A stretch of DNA of 64,000 nt from an uncultured Bacteroidales bacterium (GTDB lineage: Bacteria; Bacteroidota; Bacteroidia; Bacteroidales; Muribaculaceae). The notes under the pieces are model-generated. The model saw nothing but the letters and a program-made list of their open reading frames with translations, was not told where the DNA came from and searched no databases. Of the stretch, positions 10,172 through 19,616 are shown piece after piece. The position numbers and the translations under genes were made by a program. How positions within the stretch are numbered: position 1 is the stretch's first letter; each line of letters opens with the position of its first letter. The DNA is taken from positions 53,865 through 117,864 of the forward strand of contig CADADP010000001.1 of the NCBI GenBank assembly GCA_902786725.1, read 5' to 3'.

Positions 10172-13100
10172 TTATTGCCTTAGAATCGCCTTTTCGTAAA
10201 TCACCATGCCGTTTGCCAGAGTGCGAGCCACCACATTGAAGCCGTTGAATGGAGTATTGCTGCGCATTCCCTGGATATTGTAATAAACGGTGCTGACTAC
10301 GGGTATTTCGCCCACATTCGCCTGCTTAATACCGGTTATGGTGTTATGGTAATCGTAGGGAACCGTAACTCGCTTCTCGGTGACGTAGAATGCGCCATCG
10401 GTGCCGGGAGCTCTGTGTCGGGGAGCTGAACTCACGGCGCTCGGGTCGAGTCGGGTGCTGTACATTCTCACGATATAGTCAACGTTGCGCTGTCCGCCGA
10501 TGGTTATCACCTCTTGGTGAGTAACACCGGTGGGATCACCATTTTCGTCATATTCCTCAACTTCCACAGTTTCCACACGCTCTCTGGGGAAAGCCCGTCC
10601 GTAATACACGTCGTTGATTGTAATTGCATCGTTTCCGGGCCATGTATCGAAGAGAGCATCGTAATCAGCGCCATACTTGGTGATACCTTCATAGTCGGCG
10701 CTGGTGGTATTGAGCAAGGTTTCCGAGCCGTCGTCCTCCACGCGCCAAGTGCGATAGAGATAGACGTGTGTAGCCGAGTTCACCAGCTCGGGAACGAATT
10801 CAAGCTTAGCAGAGTATCCCATGAAAATGCTCTGAGGCTCGGTTCTCACTTTTTCCAAGACATCTACGTGAAGTTCAGGCACCTGTATGCCGGATATATC
10901 GCTTCCGTAGTGGTTTTCCACTTTTTGACCATTGAAAGCTGTGGCGCGAGCGTAAATTTCGGTCACGTACTCGGGTTGAGGGGTCGGGCAATACTCCAGG
11001 TCATCGTACACCTTAACCAACGCACTTTCCTTGGTGTCGATAGTGCCTAAGTCCTCGCTCATGTGGCCACTGGCGTGATTAACACCAATCACCGACATGG
11101 AATTGCCTATAGTTTGCTTCACCTTGCCGATGTTTGTGTGGTAATCGTCGCTGTGAACGCGATGAATGTCGTAGCGGTCGATTGACTGCATCAGGTCCAT
11201 TAAGGCGTGGAAGGAAACCACCACCTCTTTGTCCTCTTCCAGGGCATGATTTGTGTCACTGTTTATATCAGAGAGCGGGAATCCTCCTAAGGTGACATGA
11301 TTGTCGGTCTTAAAGACAGGGACTTCGTAGTTGTTGCTCGAGGAGCCCGTACCGCCACCATATCCCAGGAAATAAGTGTAGCTCTCGGGTTGGCTGTTGG
11401 TTACGGTAGAAGCCGTGAAGCGGTCCACGATCTCCATGAATCCGTTCTCGGTGAGTACGCCGGTTGTGGCCACGGCAGAATTGTCGAATGTGAGCGAAGT
11501 ATTCTGGGTTGAGGCCACATAGTTGACGGTGTAATCGTAAGTCATACCATTCTTTGTGAAAGAAATAGTAGCGATCAACAGAGGTTCACCACCCGCCGGG
11601 ATACGATAGAACTCATAGCGGTTAGGAGTGCAGTCGATTTGTGAGAAGTCTTGATTGGGATAAACCCTAAACTTGTTCTTGTAGATATTGCATTCGTCGT
11701 TCAGGCTATAGCGGCTGCGATACTCCTGTCCGTCGAGGAAGAACTTGTCGTGGCCCGGAATCACCACCTTAGCCACATTGGTCTTAACGAGCATCTCAGA
11801 GCCGGCCGGGTTAGCGATAACAATGAAGTCGAAAGTCTGTCGATTCTGCTGCTGTTTCACGCGGAAAGTGTAGGTGTGGCCGGTGGTAGGAGCGGGAAGT
11901 TGACTGTCGCAGTCATAATCCCCATTAGCCGCTATAAACTCGTTGAGAGGTATATTATTACCGTTGTGGTCGATAGCATAGACGTAAAAGTTCTCTACAA
12001 CATTGGCCTTGATTTCCTCGGCATCGAACCACGTGCTCCAATCCAGTTTAATGTCATAGTACTCTTCGGTGCTTGAGGGTGTGCGTTGGGCACTGAGCTG
12101 AGCCTTATAGAGCAAGAGTTTGGGCGAAGTGGTAAGATTCTCGTCGGCCGAGTAGTTATACAAGAATCCATTAGGACGTGAGGAGACGCCATCGGGGCGC
12201 TTGAACCGCTTGTCGGGCAAGAACAGAGTAAGGTTCGACAACGATTTAGCCTCCATATCGTTAAGGTCGGCGCTATTGAAGCCGGAGAGCTGCGCATAGT
12301 GCGGAATGTATTTGCCGGCATACTCGCCCGTTCCCTTATCACCGCGAAATACGTTGTGACAGTCGTGAACGAAGTTATACACGCCACCCGAATTGAGTGC
12401 GTCGCTCATATCCGCGCCCGGATTAGTCTGTACCGGGCTAAGTTGCTCGTAGGCAAGATAGAGCGGAGCGCTGCCGCCTCCAGCGCGCACGCGACCCTTC
12501 GATATAAAATAGAATCGGCTTGTGGTGACTTTGTTAATCATGAGCATGGTTCCGGGATTAGTTTCGTCTTCCACGCGCATTGTGTTAGTGATGACCTGCA
12601 CACTCTCGTAGGCATCGGTAATTAACTGCAAGGTCTGCTCCGCGGCCGAGGCGTTGCTCATAGCGCCACCCGAATAGTAAGCATCCATATCCTCGGCTTT
12701 CCACGAGTCCTTAATCTGGATAAAGAGCACTGTAGCGCCATCGACATTAGGCTGAGGGACTGTGCCATCACATTTTATCCAGGGTGCACGAGCGCCAAGG
12801 CCGGTACGCGTTTTGGATGTTGGGTTCCAGGTGTATCTCTGACGACTATGAGCCTCGTAGTTCACTTCTGTTTCCGAGGTCTGTTCATTCACAGGCCATG
12901 GAGTGCCGTCGGGCTTATATTCGCGGTGCTGTATGGCGCCGGGAACTTCCGGGTCAACATAGATGGCATTGAGCAACTCCATAATCTGTCGCGGGTTAGT
13001 TGCGACGTCGGTGTAAGCCGAAGTGTGCGACTCGCCATTTTCGTCTTCCCAAGTATAAGTCTTGTCGTCGAGTGGCGAACGACCTATCACGTTGTAGCCC

Positions 13101-13786
13101 ATAGTGTTTTCCACCTCCAACGAGCCAATCTTGGCGCGGGCACGCACCACGACAACACCAACTCCGGCAAGCATTACGGTATCCTTATATTCAGAGCCTT
13201 TCTTCACTTGCACCGTCACGGTTTCGCCACTGCCGGTTGCCGCCACATAGGCGGTGAGGTTACTGGTAGCCGAAATCACCTGTCCTTGTTTCACACTCTC
13301 CTGAACGGGATAGGTGGTTACCTGCAATGACTTTTTGCTCACGGTAAGTTTCAGGTTTGGCACGTCGAGCGTGAAAGAAAACACACCGGCCGGAAGGGCG
13401 AATGAACTCTGAGAGCCTTGCCTAATAGCCACAGGAGTGTCGAGGTGGCTGGAAATGTCTTCATTTGCGTCCCAGGCGCCATTTTGGGAGCCGAACCGCT
13501 TTTGTGCGCCATCGGCATTGAGCGAATCCCAGCTGTTGAGCTCTGTGGCAAACGCAAAATAATTAATTGAGTTTTGGCAATAGACAGTGGCCGTGAACTT
13601 TTGAGTCTCCGAGTTGTAGTTCATGGCCACGCCTTGGGTCGGATTCCAGTTAGTTTCCTTAAATTGGTTCACATTTCCAAGGATATACATAGTGGTCGGA
13701 TTCTGGGCCGATGCAATAAAAAATCCGAATACCACTGTCAATAGCAGAACCACACTACGCACTCTAACAATAAATTCTTTTCTCAT
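10172..13786 (-). CDS. Large secreted protein of unknown function
   Basis: 1204 residues with a clear signal peptide (hydrophobic 11-25, cleavage after ASA). The first 140 residues (MYILGNVNQF...WNPTQGVAM, repeated as short beta segments) resemble the SusE/F-type or Ig-like modules seen at the start of secreted Bacteroidales proteins. The middle is rich in beta-type repeats, with no catalytic motif I recognise. The last 60 residues (VYYNIQGMRSNTPFNGFNVV...) look like the short C-terminal tail shared by many secreted proteins of this order, perhaps a sorting domain. It is monocistronic with its own promoter (13883-13915), a 5' leader of about 90 nt and a hairpin at its end. Function unknown; a cell-surface or exported adhesive/binding protein is a guess. 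Confidence 0.8.
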   Translation of the reverse strand: MRKEFIVRVRSVVLLLTVVFGFFIASAQNPTTMYILGNVNQFKETNWNPTQGVAMNYNSETQKFTATVYCQNSINYFAFATELNSWDSLNADGAQKRFGSQNGAWDANEDISSHLDTPVAIRQGSQSSFALPAGVFSFTLDVPNLKLTVSKKSLQVTTYPVQESVKQGQVISATSNLTAYVAATGSGETVTVQVKKGSEYKDTVMLAGVGVVVVRARAKIGSLEVENTMGYNVIGRSPLDDKTYTWEDENGESHTSAYTDVATNPRQIMELLNAIYVDPEVPGAIQHREYKPDGTPWPVNEQTSETEVNYEAHSRQRYTWNPTSKTRTGLGARAPWIKCDGTVPQPNVDGATVLFIQIKDSWKAEDMDAYYSGGAMSNASAAEQTLQLITDAYESVQVITNTMRVEDETNPGTMLMINKVTTSRFYFISKGRVRAGGGSAPLYLAYEQLSPVQTNPGADMSDALNSGGVYNFVHDCHNVFRGDKGTGEYAGKYIPHYAQLSGFNSADLNDMEAKSLSNLTLFLPDKRFKRPDGVSSRPNGFLYNYSADENLTTSPKLLLYKAQLSAQRTPSSTEEYYDIKLDWSTWFDAEEIKANVVENFYVYAIDHNGNNIPLNEFIAANGDYDCDSQLPAPTTGHTYTFRVKQQQNRQTFDFIVIANPAGSEMLVKTNVAKVVIPGHDKFFLDGQEYRSRYSLNDECNIYKNKFRVYPNQDFSQIDCTPNRYEFYRIPAGGEPLLIATISFTKNGMTYDYTVNYVASTQNTSLTFDNSAVATTGVLTENGFMEIVDRFTASTVTNSQPESYTYFLGYGGGTGSSSNNYEVPVFKTDNHVTLGGFPLSDINSDTNHALEEDKEVVVSFHALMDLMQSIDRYDIHRVHSDDYHTNIGKVKQTIGNSMSVIGVNHASGHMSEDLGTIDTKESALVKVYDDLEYCPTPQPEYVTEIYARATAFNGQKVENHYGSDISGIQVPELHVDVLEKVRTEPQSIFMGYSAKLEFVPELVNSATHVYLYRTWRVEDDGSETLLNTTSADYEGITKYGADYDALFDTWPGNDAITINDVYYGRAFPRERVETVEVEEYDENGDPTGVTHQEVITIGGQRNVDYIVRMYSTRLDPSAVSSAPRHRAPGTDGAFYVTEKRVTVPYDYHNTITGIKQANVGEIPVVSTVYYNIQGMRSNTPFNGFNVVARTLANGMVIYEKAILRQ

Positions 13787-13882
13787 TTTTGAAAAAACTT
13801 GTTTTATCCCTAATTATTTTAGGCCAAATATCCATTGGCTTCACACACCGGACAAATCCGGCGATACACAGCCAAAGTAGCT

Positions 13883-13915
13883 GCAAAAATAATATTTTTT
13901 TGCATCTTATACAAA
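13883..13915 (-). promoter_or_regulatory. Promoter of the 1204-aa secreted protein gene
   Basis: On the minus strand: TTTG at 13915-13912, 20 nt spacer, TATTTTTGC at 13891-13883. This is a full match to the Bacteroidetes consensus. Confidence 0.75.
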
Positions 13916-14075
13916 CCAATTCCGCCTATTTGCCATATTTGGGCACCAATTCGCGTCGCGAGGGTTAATGGTCGCAACCGGCCTGGTTCAAGAAAAAAAC
14001 GGTGTGTTTTAGATAAATTGGCTTGCGTGGGCATGAATGTTGCCCACACGATATAGTAATTTTGCGGTGTGAAAA

Positions 14076-14108
14076 ATTGATAACACGGAGTTAATTTGTT
14101 AAATTTGC
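14076..14108 (+). promoter_or_regulatory. Promoter of bcp-recA
   Basis: ATTG, 20 nt spacer, TAAATTTGC. The -7 element matches fully and the -33 has one mismatch. It lies 59 nt before the bcp start codon. Confidence 0.7.
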
Positions 14109-14166
14109 ACTTAAATATGAACCACGCAAAGATGACTATTTGCGACTAAAAACCGGAGGATGAATC

Positions 14167-14625
14167 ATGAAAATAGGTGACAAAATACCCGAAACTCTGG
14201 GCTTGGATGCCCTGGGGCATGAGGTGAAGGCAAGCGACTTTGCCGGCAAGAAACTGGTGATTTACTTTTACCCCAAGGATAACACATCGGGGTGCACAGC
14301 CGAGGCGTGCAGTCTGGCCGAAGGTTACACGGCACTTCGCAAAGCCGGCTACGAGGTGGTGGGTGTGAGCCGCGACAGCGCTGAGTCGCACCGCAAGTTT
14401 GCCGAGAAGCACAGCCTGCCGTTCACGCTGATAGCCGACACCGAGTTGACGCTGCACAAGGCCTTCGGGGTGTGGCGTGAGAAAAAGCTCTACGGGCGCG
14501 TGAGCATGGGCACTGTGAGGACCACTTTCCTAGTGGATGAGACAGGCAACGTGACCGACATCATCACCAAGGTGCAGACCAAGGACAGCGCCAACCAGAT
14601 ACTGGCTCTGGATAAAAAGGCGTAG
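14167..14625 (+). CDS. bcp: Thioredoxin-dependent thiol peroxidase (BCP-type peroxiredoxin)
   Basis: 152 residues, the usual length of the BCP/PrxQ family. The active-site stretch FYPKDNTSGCTAEAC gives the peroxidatic Cys 43 and, five residues on, Cys 48, the atypical 2-Cys pattern. A conserved Arg follows near residue 115. The cytosolic enzyme reduces hydroperoxides with electrons from thioredoxin. It is 54 nt upstream of recA in the same direction, with a promoter just before it, so the two may be co-transcribed and link peroxide defence with DNA repair (inference). Confidence 0.93.
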   Translation: MKIGDKIPETLGLDALGHEVKASDFAGKKLVIYFYPKDNTSGCTAEACSLAEGYTALRKAGYEVVGVSRDSAESHRKFAEKHSLPFTLIADTELTLHKAFGVWREKKLYGRVSMGTVRTTFLVDETGNVTDIITKVQTKDSANQILALDKKA

Positions 14626-14679
14626 AACAAGATAAGACAGAAACAGAAAAAGAAACAAATTTAAAGCACAATAAGCACT

Positions 14680-15753
14680 ATGGAAGAGAACAAGAACATT
14701 AACGAGGAGCAGCAGGCGCAGAAGAAAGAGCGCGCCGCAGTGGCTCCCGAGAAGTTGAAAGCATTGCAGGTGGCAATGGAGAAGATAGACAAGGCCTTTG
14801 GGCGCGGTTCCATCATGAAACTTGGCGACGACCAGGTGGAGAACGTGGAAGTGATACCGAGCGGCTCGATAGGTCTGAACTACGCCCTGGGTGTGGGTGG
14901 TTATCCCCGCGGCCGCATCATAGAGATATACGGCCCGGAATCGAGCGGTAAGACCACACTGGCCATCCACGCGATAGCCGAGGCTCAGAAGGCCGGAGGA
15001 ATAGCCGCCATAATCGACGCCGAGCACGCGTTCGACCGCTTCTATGCCGAGAGTCTGGGAGTGGATGTGAACAACCTGTGGATTGCGCAGCCCGATAATG
15101 GCGAGCAAGCGCTGGAGATAGCCGACCAGCTGATACGCTCATCGGCGATAGACCTGATAGTGATAGACTCGGTGGCCGCCCTTACTCCGAAAAAAGAAAT
15201 CGACGGCGATATGGGCGACAACAACGTGGGTCTGCACGCGCGCCTAATGTCGCAGGCACTGCGCAAGCTCACCGGTACCATAGCCAAGACCAATACCACT
15301 TGCATTTTCATCAACCAGTTGCGCGAGAAGATAGGTGTGATGTTCGGCAACCCAGAGACCACAACCGGCGGAAACGCCCTGAAGTTCTACGCGTCGGTGC
15401 GTATCGACATCCGCAAGCTGGGGTCGATTAAGGACGGCGAAAATATTCTGGGAAACAACACTCGCGTGAAGGTGGTGAAAAACAAGGTGGCGCCGCCATT
15501 CAAGAAGGCAGAGTTCGACATCATGTTCGGCCAGGGCATAAGCCGCACGGGCGAGATACTGGACCTGGGAGTTGCGCTTAAGATAATCAAGAAGAGCGGC
15601 TCGTGGTTCTCATACGGCGACACCAAACTGGGGCAGGGTCGCGAGGCAGTGAAGCAGCTCATCGCCGACAATCCGGAACTGGCCGACGAGCTGGAGGCAG
15701 CAATCAACCAAGCCTTGCACGACGGTCAGGTGCCTGTGTTCGAGAAGAAGTGA
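14680..15753 (+). CDS. recA: Recombinase A
   Basis: 357 residues. The ATPase/strand-exchange core is fully recognisable: Walker [10 protein letters not shown] at 85-93, Walker [11 protein letters not shown], loop 1 region [18 protein letters not shown], and [21 protein letters not shown] (loop 2). The N-terminal 20 residues are a charged extension rich in Glu, Lys and Gln. RecA forms filaments on single-stranded DNA for homologous recombination and SOS activation. No LexA-like operator is obvious upstream. It ends before a convergent DUF4834 gene, with a hairpin in between. Confidence 0.98.
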   Translation: MEENKNINEEQQAQKKERAAVAPEKLKALQVAMEKIDKAFGRGSIMKLGDDQVENVEVIPSGSIGLNYALGVGGYPRGRIIEIYGPESSGKTTLAIHAIAEAQKAGGIAAIIDAEHAFDRFYAESLGVDVNNLWIAQPDNGEQALEIADQLIRSSAIDLIVIDSVAALTPKKEIDGDMGDNNVGLHARLMSQALRKLTGTIAKTNTTCIFINQLREKIGVMFGNPETTTGGNALKFYASVRIDIRKLGSIKDGENILGNNTRVKVVKNKVAPPFKKAEFDIMFGQGISRTGEILDLGVALKIIKKSGSWFSYGDTKLGQGREAVKQLIADNPELADELEAAINQALHDGQVPVFEKK

Positions 15754-15781
15754 CAAGGCGCGCTTAGCCCGTTAATACTAT

Positions 15782-15815
15782 AAGACCTATAGGTCCATTA
15801 GGACTTATAGGTCTT
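15782..15815. terminator. Palindrome between convergent recA and DUF4834 genes
   Basis: Arms AAGACCTATAGGTCC and GGACTTATAGGTCTT around ATTA, one mismatch. The unit TTATAGGTC is then repeated directly downstream. Similar TTATAGG/CTTATAGG runs recur in the repeat region at 49-52 kb. Confidence 0.5.
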
Positions 15816-15885
15816 ATAGGTCTTATGTGTCGAGTAAACCGCAGGTAAAGTTTTTTAGCTGGAGTTCTTGGATTTTCAGGAAGAA

Positions 15886-16218
15886 TTAGAGTTCTTCGTA
15901 CTCGGCATCGGTGATTAGATCTTCTACGTCGGCACGAGAAGAGAATTGCTCGTCGGGGGCTTTTCCCGAGGTGTTGTCATCGGCGGTCGCGCCAGAGTTG
16001 TCGCTTACCTCCTCGAACTCGGCATATTCGCCATAGTCGCGCGTGTATTGCCTACGCGAAGCCTCCTTTTTCTGTCTGTCATACTCGCGGCGGTACTGCT
16101 TTTCCGACTCACGAAGGCTATGGGCCCCGTACCACATAAACAGACGGAACGCCCAGCGCAGAAGCACCGGCAGAAGCAGAAACAGGATACAGATGCAAAA
16201 GATGAATGTCAGCATCAC
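15886..16218 (-). CDS. DUF4834-like small membrane protein
   Basis: 110 residues: one strong N-terminal membrane helix (about 3-28), then a basic, Arg/Tyr-rich stretch (SLRESEKQYRREYDRQKKEA) and a very acidic tail (EDLITDAEYEEL). This composition and the position next to pssA match the Bacteroidetes DUF4834 family. Its start codon overlaps the pssA stop by 4 nt (ATGA), implying translational coupling. Function is unknown; the coupling suggests a role linked to phospholipid synthesis or its membrane site (inference). Confidence 0.75.
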   Translation of the reverse strand: MMLTFIFCICILFLLLPVLLRWAFRLFMWYGAHSLRESEKQYRREYDRQKKEASRRQYTRDYGEYAEFEEVSDNSGATADDNTSGKAPDEQFSSRADVEDLITDAEYEEL

Positions 16219-16961
16219 TTCTTAATTAGATGGAAAACAGCCTCGCCTATGCACATTACCACATAGAGCAATATCAGCAGAGCCATCCCCGACACGCCGA
16301 ATACGGCGAAGAGAACTATGGCCATGACCACAAGTAGATACTGGCGCCACGCAACGCGAGGCGAGAGGCTGTGGAGCTTGAACGAGAACATGGGCACATC
16401 GCTCACCATGAGCCACGAGAAGAACACTGCCAGCAGCACGATAATGGACGGTGCCGGCATCCAGTCATCGCCGGGTTCGCGGTAAGCGAGATGGATAATC
16501 GCAAGAAACCAGGCCAATCCGAGCCAGAAAACGGCGTTGGCAGGAATCGGAAGCCCTTTGAAAGTAGTGGATTGCTCGGTATCGATGTTGAAACGAGCCA
16601 GTCTGATAGCGCCAAATACCGGTATCAGCATCATGGCGAACCAGAACCCATTATCGCTGCTGAAGCCCTGCAGAACATTGAACATAAGCAGTGCCGGAGC
16701 AAGACCGAAACTCACCAAGTCGCTAAGCGAATCCAGTTCCTTGCCGATTGGGCTCACAGCGCCCAACGCACGCGCCACCAAGCCGTCGCAAAAGTCGGCC
16801 ACTGCTCCAAGCGCAATGAGTATCACGGCCAATTCATAACCCAATAGTCCACAACACACCTCATCGTAGGCGCTGAACGAGGCCACAACGGCAAGTACTC
16901 CACAGAGCAGGTTCAGGCACGTAATGGCGTTAGGCAAATTATTCTTGATTGCTTTAAGCAT
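16215..16961 (-). CDS. pssA: CDP-diacylglycerol-serine O-phosphatidyltransferase
   Basis: 248 residues with several membrane helices. It contains the complete CDP-alcohol phosphotransferase motif: D59-G60-x2-A63-R64-x8-G73-x3-D77-x3-D81. The enzyme makes phosphatidylserine from CDP-diacylglycerol and serine in the inner membrane. It overlaps psd by 8 nt upstream and the DUF4834 gene by 4 nt downstream, so the three are read as one unit that makes phosphatidylethanolamine, the main zwitterionic lipid. Confidence 0.95.
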   Translation of the reverse strand: MLKAIKNNLPNAITCLNLLCGVLAVVASFSAYDEVCCGLLGYELAVILIALGAVADFCDGLVARALGAVSPIGKELDSLSDLVSFGLAPALLMFNVLQGFSSDNGFWFAMMLIPVFGAIRLARFNIDTEQSTTFKGLPIPANAVFWLGLAWFLAIIHLAYREPGDDWMPAPSIIVLLAVFFSWLMVSDVPMFSFKLHSLSPRVAWRQYLLVVMAIVLFAVFGVSGMALLILLYVVMCIGEAVFHLIKK

Positions 16962-17634
16962 TGTTTTTCCTTTCTTTTAGGCGAGCCACAAGAGTTTGAC
17001 CACCGTGAGTGACATCACCCAGTTTTACAAACACCTCGGTATCCAGCGGCAAATAGACATCCACTCTGGAACCGAACTTAATGAATCCGATGTGATCGTC
17101 GAAGTTAACCGTCTCTCCGGGCTCGGCATAAGTTACGATACGCCTCGCCACGGCACCGGCGATCTGCCGCATCAGGACGCGGTCGCCATTCTTGGCCTTA
17201 ATGAGGATAGTGGAGCGCTCGTTCTCGGTGCTGGACTTGGGCAGCCAAGCGGCCTTGAAGCGTCCCGAATGGTGCTTAACCAGTTCCACCACGCCCTCAA
17301 CCGGTGTCCAGTTGGCATGCACGTTGAAGATGTTCATGAAAATGGAGAGTTGCAGCACCCTCTCGTGCAGCACCTCTTCCTCCAGAACCTCTTCCAGTGC
17401 CACCACCACGCCATCCACGCTGGCCACCACATCGAGCGGCGACTCGCTTTCGAAATGTCGGTGCGGCAGGCGGAAGAAATTCAAGACTAAGCACATCAGA
17501 ATCACCGATATGACCAGCACGGTGATAAAGAGCCACTTAGCGGCGAAAAAGTGTAGTAACACATTGATTGCCACCAGCGCCAGCGCCAGCAGAACAATTA
17601 TGTTAGTACCTTCGTGATGTATTTTTACTTTCAT
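16954..17634 (-). CDS. psd: Phosphatidylserine decarboxylase
   Basis: 226 residues, the short archaeal/Bacteroides-type Psd. N-terminal membrane helices (about 10-52) are followed by the conserved FMNIFNVHANWTPVEG block. The self-cleavage site is IKFGSRVDV, where Gly188-Ser189 would be split to form the pyruvoyl group. It converts phosphatidylserine to phosphatidylethanolamine. First gene of the psd-pssA-DUF4834 unit; a consensus promoter lies 30-60 nt upstream. Confidence 0.95.
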   Translation of the reverse strand: MKVKIHHEGTNIIVLLALALVAINVLLHFFAAKWLFITVLVISVILMCLVLNFFRLPHRHFESESPLDVVASVDGVVVALEEVLEEEVLHERVLQLSIFMNIFNVHANWTPVEGVVELVKHHSGRFKAAWLPKSSTENERSTILIKAKNGDRVLMRQIAGAVARRIVTYAEPGETVNFDDHIGFIKFGSRVDVYLPLDTEVFVKLGDVTHGGQTLVARLKERKNNA

Positions 17635-17664
17635 TATTCAGTTAGATTCATCGGGATTTAACTT

Positions 17665-17696
17665 GCAAAGTTAATGATTTTAAGTAACAAATCAAA
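17665..17696 (-). promoter_or_regulatory. Promoter of psd-pssA-DUF4834
   Basis: Minus strand: TTTG (17696-17693), 19 nt, TAACTTTGC (17673-17665). It is squeezed between the stop codon of the upstream barrel gene (17700) and the psd start. Confidence 0.75.
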
Positions 17697-17699
17697 ATT

Positions 17700-19616
17700 T
17701 CAGAACACCAGAGCCACACCGCCCATGACGTTGAGTTTCTGTGCGGCCATATACGGCAGCACGTCCCATCGGCGGTTGAGCAGGTTGCTCGCCTGTGCCC
17801 AGAGCGTGAGTTTGTCGAGCAGTCGGTAACTTGCGCCGGCACGAAGATTGATTATATTATCCATGGGGATAATGGTGATTGTGGAGGGCGAATCGGGGTG
17901 AGGTGCGAGGAATCGCCGTCCGCCCTTGAAGTCGCAGCCCACACCTACGCTCAGGTGACGAATTGGATTAACCTTCAGGTCGAGGTTCACAATATATTTA
18001 GGAGCATCCACATCGAGCAGAAGAGCCTTGTAGTCGCCATTGTCGGCGAGAGAACTCTTCTGCGGAGCAAAGAGCGCGCGTGCGCTGAAATCCACGTAGG
18101 AGCGATACTTGAAACTGAGTTCGCCCCCCACTTTCACGCCGCGCGTATCCAGAGCCGAGTATCGGCCGGCAGCGGCGATGCGCACACGGTGGCTGTCGTC
18201 GGCCGGGCTGAAATCGGGATACACCACACCGGCCGCGTTCACCTGGTGAGTGAGCGGCACAAACGACCACAGGTTGGCGTTGGCCACGCCGTAGCCGCCA
18301 AACACCTTGAGCGTGAAGCCATAAAACTCGCCCACTTTAAAGCCTGCTTCGATGTCGAGCGGCGAATACGTGTATGGGAACAAGCCCAGGGGCGAGTTAT
18401 AGCGGTTCCTCTCGTGCAGTTCGCTGATAGAATACACCTTCACGCCACCTGTGACGTTGCCGTAGAGAGTGGCGCCACCGGCCAGATTGATGGCGAAACG
18501 CACATCGGGGGCTACCCTGAATTTCTTTGTTCCGTCGCCGCTGAAGAGCATGAGCTTGGCGCCGAAATGAGAGGAGACGTTTCCGCTTACGTATTCATAG
18601 AAGGGTGTGAAATTAAACCTGTTCAGTTTGTTCTGCAGGTTGCCCGTCCACACCTCTTTTGTCTCATCGATGCGACGGAATTCCAAGTCGGCCCCCACCT
18701 TAGAGTTATCCGTCAACGCGTAATCCGCGCCCACGAAAGCGCTCAGGTCCTTACCTGTGGCCTTAGTGTGCTTAAACTGGGGTGAAGGGACGGCTTCGGG
18801 CGACTCGGTGGCCTCGCTACGTCCGAAACCTGAGTGGGCGAACTTAATGCCGATGCGGTAGTTGAAATCGTTGTCGCGCAACGCTGTCTCGCCACTCCAC
18901 GAGGCGCCCACGCCCACGTGATGATAGTTTTGCGTATGGTCCTCCCACTCCTGCCCCAGCGGGTCGGTCGTGTAGAAATCGGTGAGTGAGGAGAAGGCGC
19001 CGTAGTAGTTGAACCGGTCGAGTTCGGCTCTCGCGTTAAGGCGCAGAGTGCCGCTGCTGAAGCGGTTCACGAAGTCGATACCCAGTTTGTTCTGATTGAA
19101 TTTCTGCGTCAGCCGGTCGGCTGCGGCGGCAAGAGCGGTAGTGTTGTTGCGTCCGCCCCAGGTGCTGTTGTGTTGCAGCCACACACCCAGTTGTGTGGTG
19201 ATATTGTCCACAATGCGGTATCCGGCGCTAAGCACAATGCTCGCCTGCGACCCGGCCCCGGCATCAAGGTATCCGCGATGGTCGCTGAAATGGTGGGCTG
19301 TGCGGTAGCCGTAGGGCATCATGGTGGGCACCGAAGCGGGCACCGGCGCAGGCACGGCCCAGTCGCTATATTTAAGAGCCACCTGCTCTTTCGTGAGCGC
19401 CTTCTGCACCTGTGGCAGTGTGTTTTTCTTTTCCACTTTCCTTTCCACCGGCACAAAGTCCTTTTCAAGGGTTATTTCCTTAGTGAGCTGCTTAGGCTTC
19501 TCGGTAGCGGAATTGTTCTTAGCGTTCTGCGCACCGGCACCGAGCGAAGCGGTCAGCGCGAGAGCCAATATTATGAGATGGGATTTTTTCATATTTCGTT
19601 TCCTCCGTAATTTCAT
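17700..19616 (-). CDS. Outer-membrane beta-barrel protein (TonB-receptor-like barrel without plug)
   Basis: 638 residues from a start that overlaps the TPR gene stop by 4 nt (ATGA). A second Met at residue 9 begins a classic signal peptide (MKKSHLIILALALTASLGAGAQ) and could be the real start. After a Lys-rich linker (KEITLEKDFVPVERKVEKK) come repeated amphipathic strands with aromatic girdles (YLDAGAGSQASIVLSAGYRIVDN and similar), ending in ALVF, as expected of an outer-membrane barrel. No plug domain is seen, so it is unlikely to be an active TonB importer. Coupling to the periplasmic TPR protein suggests the two form a complex (inference). Confidence 0.75.
   Translation of the reverse strand: MKLRRKRNMKKSHLIILALALTASLGAGAQNAKNNSATEKPKQLTKEITLEKDFVPVERKVEKKNTLPQVQKALTKEQVALKYSDWAVPAPVPASVPTMMPYGYRTAHHFSDHRGYLDAGAGSQASIVLSAGYRIVDNITTQLGVWLQHNSTWGGRNNTTALAAAADRLTQKFNQNKLGIDFVNRFSSGTLRLNARAELDRFNYYGAFSSLTDFYTTDPLGQEWEDHTQNYHHVGVGASWSGETALRDNDFNYRIGIKFAHSGFGRSEATESPEAVPSPQFKHTKATGKDLSAFVGADYALTDNSKVGADLEFRRIDETKEVWTGNLQNKLNRFNFTPFYEYVSGNVSSHFGAKLMLFSGDGTKKFRVAPDVRFAINLAGGATLYGNVTGGVKVYSISELHERNRYNSPLGLFPYTYSPLDIEAGFKVGEFYGFTLKVFGGYGVANANLWSFVPLTHQVNAAGVVYPDFSPADDSHRVRIAAAGRYSALDTRGVKVGGELSFKYRSYVDFSARALFAPQKSSLADNGDYKALLLDVDAPKYIVNLDLKVNPIRHLSVGVGCDFKGGRRFLAPHPDSPSTITIIPMDNIINLRAGASYRLLDKLTLWAQASNLLNRRWDVLPYMAAQKLNVMGGVALVF

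Larger units (their letters stand above)
13787..14166. other. Divergent intergenic region with two promoters
   Basis: No gene is seen in these 380 bases. They hold the minus-strand promoter 13883-13915 and the plus-strand promoter 14076-14108. About 160 nt between them shows no structure I can name. Confidence 0.6.
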
